A stretch of DNA of 64,000 nucleotides, from positions 7,028,501 through 7,092,500 of the forward strand of contig JANTQA010000012.1 in assembly GCA_027625915.1 (NCBI GenBank). Reading direction: 5' to 3'. Numbering within the stretch: position 1 is the first letter of the stretch; every line of letters begins with the position of its first letter. Both the position numbers and the translations under genes were made by a program. The notes beneath the pieces are model-generated. The model did not search any database. It was not told the DNA's origin and was given only the letters and a program-made list of their open reading frames with translations. Shown piece after piece: positions 58,763-64,000 of this stretch. Source of the DNA: Anaeramoeba flamelloides (Eukaryota; Metamonada; Anaeramoebidae).

Positions 58763-60910
58763 TTCATGATCATTCTCTTCATTCTTTGAAAAGTTTTGTA
58801 AAAACTTTATTAGAGATTCAAAAAGTTCTTGATTTTTAAATAAAGAATTTTTAATGATTTTTGAAAACAATTTAAAAAATTCATTTGAAAAAGTAAATTG
58901 GATCTTTTTATGGAAATAATCCATAAAAATATCCTTAAAAATTTCCAAATAATAATTATTTTTTATATTAAAATTATTATTCTGGTAAATTAATTGAAAA
59001 AAATCAATAAATTTTTTTAAAAATAATTTTCTAATTTGTTTAATATTGGATTTTATGACACAATTTATTATTATTGTTTTAAAATTTTTAATTGAATTTA
59101 ATTCGCTTTTTTTAAAGTATTGGGAAAATTCCAAAATTAAATCTAATGATTTTTTAATGATTTCTATTACAAAATTTAATTCCTTGAAATCAAAATCAAT
59201 ATCATTACTAATTAAAAAATTTTTTTTGGAAAAATATGAACAAATAGAAAAAAATATTTCAATGATGTTAATTGGATGATTAATATAATTGATTGTACCA
59301 ATAGTTTTATTGGAAATTAATTTTTCAAAATCATATATATTTTTATCCTTCAAATTTGTAAAAATTTTTAAAATACATATGGAAATATTTAAAAATATTT
59401 TGTATTTGATTTTTGCCAATTGTTTATTGTCACCTTTGATAATTAATTCATTGTTTCCAATTCTTTTCAAAAGATAAAGTAAATAATATAATCCATTATA
59501 GTGTAAAAATTTGTTGATCCACTTTTGATATGGTTTTTCAGATTGAACAAAACTTAAAATAATTTCTAATTTATATAATAATTTAAATAAGTTTGAGATT
59601 TTTATTTTCTTATTCACATAAAGAAACTTTTTTTTTAACCTGGATTCAATTAAAATCGTATCTTTTTTATTTGTAGTAATTTTTCTTGTTACATCGATAT
59701 CAACAATTGAATTCTCAATATCCATACTATTATCATTATTTTTTACGTTTTGGTTACTATCATCAGTGTTATTATTGTTATTGTGTTTGTGTTTGTTATT
59801 GATTTCCATGGTATTACCTTTGCCAAAATTTAAATTAAAAATTTGTTCTAATTTATTTTTAATTTTTATATTTGTTGGCATTTGTTGAATAATGGTCCAT
59901 ATAATAATTTTTAATTCTTGATTGTTAATGTTTAACAATTTAAAGATTTTTTCAAAATTATTAGACAATATATAAGAGGGTATCTCTCTCGATTGAATAT
60001 TGTTATTTTTATTGTTTTCTTTTATCGATCTATTTTGCCTATTTTTGATTGATCTAATAAATAATTTTGGTTTTTTTGGAAAATTGATTTGATATATTTG
60101 AAAATGATCCTTCAATGGCTCTGATGTCTCGGTTAATTGAATATTAATATCTTTTATCTCTTCTTTTATCAATCCACTTGTTAATAGTTTTGTTTTTAAT
60201 TCAAGTACTGTGAATTGAGGCACAAGATATATTATATTATTGTTTTCCTTTTGAGGGTCTTCAATGTCGATGCCTATCGATATTTGATCTGTATACTTTA
60301 TCCAAACATGCCTTTTAAAACTTAAATTTATTGGATTAATTGAGGAATCATTTTCTAATAAAAATTGTTTTAATAATTTAAATAGATTTAAAATTTTTTT
60401 AATATTTTCTTTTGATTTTTCTAATTGTTCAAAAAATTCATCCATAAATGTTTTATTTCCTTTATTTGAATATTTTGATATTAAGAATTTTATAATGTTA
60501 GTTAATACTGAACTTTCCTTGCATTCAAGTAAATAATCCCACAAGATATTAATCTTTATATTAAAATGCATCTTATCATTTATATTTACATTACTTTCTT
60601 CATTCGTATTATAATTAAGAATATTATTATCGTTGTTTTTTTCACTTCGATCAAAATATATTTTGAAAAAATTAAATTCAGAATTAGAAATAGAATGCTT
60701 ATTAAATTCCTTTGTTTTTAAAAAAATATAATTAATTAACTCCCCATTTTTAATAATTGAACTCATCCAACATAAAAAATAATTCTTTTCTTCGATCGTT
60801 AATGTTTGTTGAAATAATATTTCCCAAAAACTATCAAATATTTTTGTATTAAAATCATTATGATTTGGTGATCGTATTAATGGGATTATAAAATTTAATC
60901 GAACAGTGAT
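53312..60910 (-). CDS. giant ubiquitin-specific protease, USP9X/USP24/USP34-like (N-terminal exons not found)
   Basis: Cysteine protease that removes ubiquitin. The exon is open from an ATAG acceptor at 60911 through 48 codons (beginning ITVRLNFIIPLIRSPN) before the Met at 60766, then 2484 residues to TAA. Residue numbers below count from that Met. A ubiquitin-like segment lies near 150-240. The Cys box is GLTNLGCTCYMNSLIQQL (catalytic Cys849, codon 58220-58222). DAVEFCNMLFQKFENYF follows. The His box is TTEYGHYISI (His1134), then WLKIEDKIITNF and NQNCFG ... SAYMLFYQK. Armadillo-like helical sequence flanks it, as in USP9X (about 2550 residues). The zinc-ribbon Cys pairs are absent (GENQYFLEELNKKVNAIKR). 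Asn and Ser runs at 56121-56185, 58722-58762 and 54494-54563 are simple-repeat insertions. N-terminal exons must lie upstream, probably beyond 64000. Confidence 0.92.
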
Positions 60911-60954
60911 CTATAATTTATTAAACAAATAATTTAAATTTGGATATTTATTAG

Positions 60955-61103
<149 letters not shown>

Positions 61104-61863
61104 TATAACGAAAGGTAGTGGGAGATAAGAAAAGATAGAAAGATAATATGTTTTTTAATATTATATTAGGATTTTTACAAGAAGGTGGAACTAATTTAAA
61201 TTTTGTAGTATCTTCTTAAAATAGATATTTTATCATTTTTAAGGGTGGTGTTTTTGGAAAAAAAAAATTGAGAATCTTTTCTTTGCAATCGTAATTATTT
61301 TTGAATAACTTTGGAATTTTCATCTATTAAAAACCCTTATTCTTTTACAAATAAACTTTTAAATATCATTTGAAGGGTTTTAATACTACAATTAAAACTC
61401 TACTGTGAAAATTTATTAGCTATAAAAATTGATTATCTATTAAAAAAATTGTTTTTTATGAAATAGAAAAATTCAATTTCTAATATATTCCTGTAGAAAA
61501 ATTTTGATTTCTATTGATTCTTAGGAGTTATTTTTTTTGTAAAAACAAACACAAATCCCAAAATTAAAAAGAAATCACAGAAATTTGAATGTATTTTTTT
61601 CAATCATACTTTTAAATATTTAAAATCCATTTGATTTTTTTGCAATTTTGTAAATTGAAGAATCACATTGTAGAACATTATTTTATTAAATTGTTTGTCA
61701 ACCCAAAAGAACGAATGAACCAAAAAATTGTTCAACATATTTTTTTTCGCTTTATTATAAAATTTATGGTTTATAATACTCTGTGATAAATAATTTACAG
61801 TTTGTTTATAATGCATATTTTTATAATAGAAAATCAATTTTTATTTAAACTCCATGACAAAAA

Positions 61864-63110
61864 TTTTTACTCACCTGAAATAATAAATTGAAAAAAAAAT
61901 ATAAATTCTCTTGTAGTATTCAATAACAATTGATAATTAAATCTAATTAGTAATTCGCTTTTAAATCATTCTAAAAAGATAAAAACCTGATATTTTAAAA
62001 ATTAAAAAATGTAAAATCGACAAACTAAAAAAAAAAGTGAGTCACAATTTTTGAAATGAGCATTACCGATTTTTTATAACTGAAATTTTACCGAAAAAAA
62101 GTTAACAACAAGAAGATGTTTTGCTAATAATTATCTGATTTTTAAAAGACCTTACATAGTCTCAATTTTCTTAATGTTTATTTGTCTTTTCGAAGATCTT
62201 TTCTATTCAAAAAAAAATTTGTTCAAAATTTGAAAAAGTAAAGAAAAAAAAAAAAAACTGAAAAAGCAAAACAAAAATTTGAAGATATTAAAAAAAGATA
62301 AATAATATGAAAATTAGAAAAAATGATTCTGATCGAAAAATTAAAAAATTATTTTAAACTGAATATGGGATAAACCCACACAAAACCCCATTCACATTAT
62401 AAAATAAGTCAGAATGGTTGAACAATAATTTATTTTGATAAGAAATATATGATAAACCCCCAAAACAACTTCCATTAATATTATAAAGTGAGTAAAAATT
62501 TTTGAAAATTAGTTTTAATAAATTATAGACAGTTAAAATAAACTAAATTTCATGATACATGTTATGAAAAAGACTTTTTAACTTTTTTCAGTATCAAATT
62601 GCTAATTTTGAACTTTTTCTCAGATACAATTTATAATAATCATTATTTCAAATAAAAAAGTTGATTTTCAATATGTATTTTTTCAAATTATTAATTGATA
62701 AAAGTTCAAAAAATGAAATCTTCAGTTTTATGTGATTATCTTATTATTTTTCTTGCTTTTAATAGTAGAAAATTCTCATTTTTTTTATTTTTAATAATTA
62801 CAAGATGAATTTTTCTAATTTGTTAAGTACATTTGAAAATATTATGATTTACAATATTAAAAATCAAAATAAATGATTTTTTAAAAAAGTTTATTCGATA
62901 TTACAAAAAAAAATAATTGTTTTTTTACGTTCGGTTTTTTTTTTTTGTTTGAGAAATAAATTTCTAAATGTTTTAGTTTTAATTTTATTTTCAAGTAATT
63001 TCAGAAATAATTTTTTGATAACAGAATGTAAACTATTTTCCAGCTAAAGTGTACCGGTTGTAATGGATGAATTACATACGTTTAAAGGAGTTGAATGGAT
63101 CTTACGCAAC
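61864..63110 (+). repeat. dispersed repeat family R2, long copy containing R3
   Basis: Blocks at 61985-62140 (AAAACCTGATATTTTAAAAA, GTGAGTCACAATTTTTGAAA, AAAAAGTTAACAACAAGAAG) and at 63025-63095 (TAAACTATTTTCCAGCTAAA, GGTTGTAATGGATGAATTAC) match 3125-3480. The 850 bp between them includes sequence like 4290-4630 (CTTTTCGAAGATCTTTTC; AAAACAACTTCCATTAATAT). So R2 and R3 are nested here but side by side at the other end of the window. Confidence 0.65.
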
Positions 63111-64000
63111 ATAACTCTGAAAATTTTTTCATAAAAAAAGCTCTAAATTTTGTATTTTTGAAATACACTCATATAATAAACATTATAATACATAGCAATT
63201 TTGTAAAAGGTTTTCAACTTTATTAGATATTAATGGGAATTGCAAAAAAAATGAAAAGTTTCAATAATATTTTTTTCATTTTTAATTGTAAATTTTTTGA
63301 TATTTTTATTTGATTTAGTAGAGAGATTATTTGAATCTATTTTTGTAATAGTCTAAAAAGAATCATATTTTTTCAATTTTAAAATAGAACCAAATATTTC
63401 TTTCAAAAGATATTACTAAATTAAATTGAAAAACTGATTTTTTTTTCTATTTTTGTAATATTTTTTATCATTTTATTTTTAATCATTTTTGAGTTTTAAT
63501 GGATTTTACCTATGTTTTTTTATGTAAGCTAAATTTCAAAAATAGGAGCAGATTTTTCATCAGAAATAAAATTTTTTAATTGTTTTTTTTTTTTGAATAA
63601 TAATGTATTTTACTAAAGTATTCAGAGATAATAACCAATATAGATAAATAAATAAAATACAGTGTAATCATTTTATTTTTTGGAAGACAAATGAAAAAAT
63701 GAAAAAAATAATAATAAAAAAGTTTGCCCATAATTTTGAAATTTGGCCTACATTGTTTTAAAATTTATTCTTTTTTTCATTCCTAATGTCCAATATAAAG
63801 TTCATTCGTTGTAACAAATTTCAAAAAAAAAATACTACCAAAAATAGGTGTTTTTTTTTTCAAAAGTCGGGAATGTCGAAAAAGGGGATTGTTCGAATCT
63901 TAATGAGTTTAATAGCTATTTTTTCTTAATTACATAAAATTATAAACTTTTGAAAAAATAATTTATAAAAGATGTATAACTGAAATCCAATATGGTAGTT

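Noticed and set aside
61604-61837. Minus-strand open frame upstream of the deubiquitinase, considered as its missing N-terminal exon
   Set aside because: The sequence does not resemble USP9X-type N-termini and has no donor in the needed phase 0 that I can support.
63880-63905. GATTGTTCGAATCTTAA, which resembles a tRNA T-arm
   Set aside because: The stem does not pair and no upstream acceptor, D or anticodon arms are visible.

Overview
This window is nuclear DNA from a unicellular eukaryote. It is strongly AT-rich, full of poly-A and poly-T runs, uses the standard code with TAA ending every gene whose end I could place, and its proteins carry long Asn, Lys/Glu and Ser tracts. Introns begin mostly GTAAAT, GTATNT or GTAATA and end in TAG or AAG. 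Gene spacing of 2-5 kb, introns up to 3.5 kb and many short DNA-transposon remnants argue against a compact dictyostelid genome. The KE/ER/N-rich protein style and an AAC4-like gene would fit an amoeboid protist such as Anaeramoeba, but that placement is inference only.

Layout: (1) 1-1.1 kb, 3' part of a Lys/Asn-rich hypothetical gene. (2) 1.1-7.4 kb, gene-free and repeat-rich, with a 600-bp foldback element and a 195-bp palindromic MITE. (3) 7.4-13.9 kb, a three-exon Mediator kinase gene (CDK8/CDK19 family) with two very large introns. (4) 16.9-18.5 kb, divergent genes for ribosomal proteins uL14 (RPL23) and uS19 (RPS15), 220 bp apart. (5) 18.5-23.5 kb, gene-free DNA with hairpin repeats and two MITEs. 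(6) 23.5-30.9 kb, a two-exon gene for a 1775-residue protein joining a class-3-lipase-like domain, a P-loop GTPase and a calcineurin-like phosphoesterase. (7) 33.2-35.7 kb, a PIAS/Siz SUMO E3 ligase. (8) 39.5-40.7 kb, minus strand, the alpha subunit of protein farnesyl/geranylgeranyltransferase I. (9) 45.7-46.5 kb, minus strand, an AAC4-like protein of unknown function. (10) 49.1-49.8 kb, a small SPRY-domain protein. (11) 53.3-60.9 kb, minus strand, a giant USP9X/USP24/USP34-type deubiquitinase whose N-terminal exon(s) were not found. (12) 60.9-64 kb, a TA/TG microsatellite and repeats.

The genes are mostly independent housekeeping loci: translation, Mediator control of transcription, SUMO and ubiquitin modification, and prenylation. 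Two things stand out. One is the lipase-like/GTPase/phosphoesterase fusion, whose lipase nucleophile is replaced by Gly. The other is a set of four clusters built from a few recurring hairpin modules of about 75 bp, two of them inside introns and one next to a 10-bp tandem array. At least three short inverted-repeat transposon families are present in several diverged copies; no transposase gene was seen.
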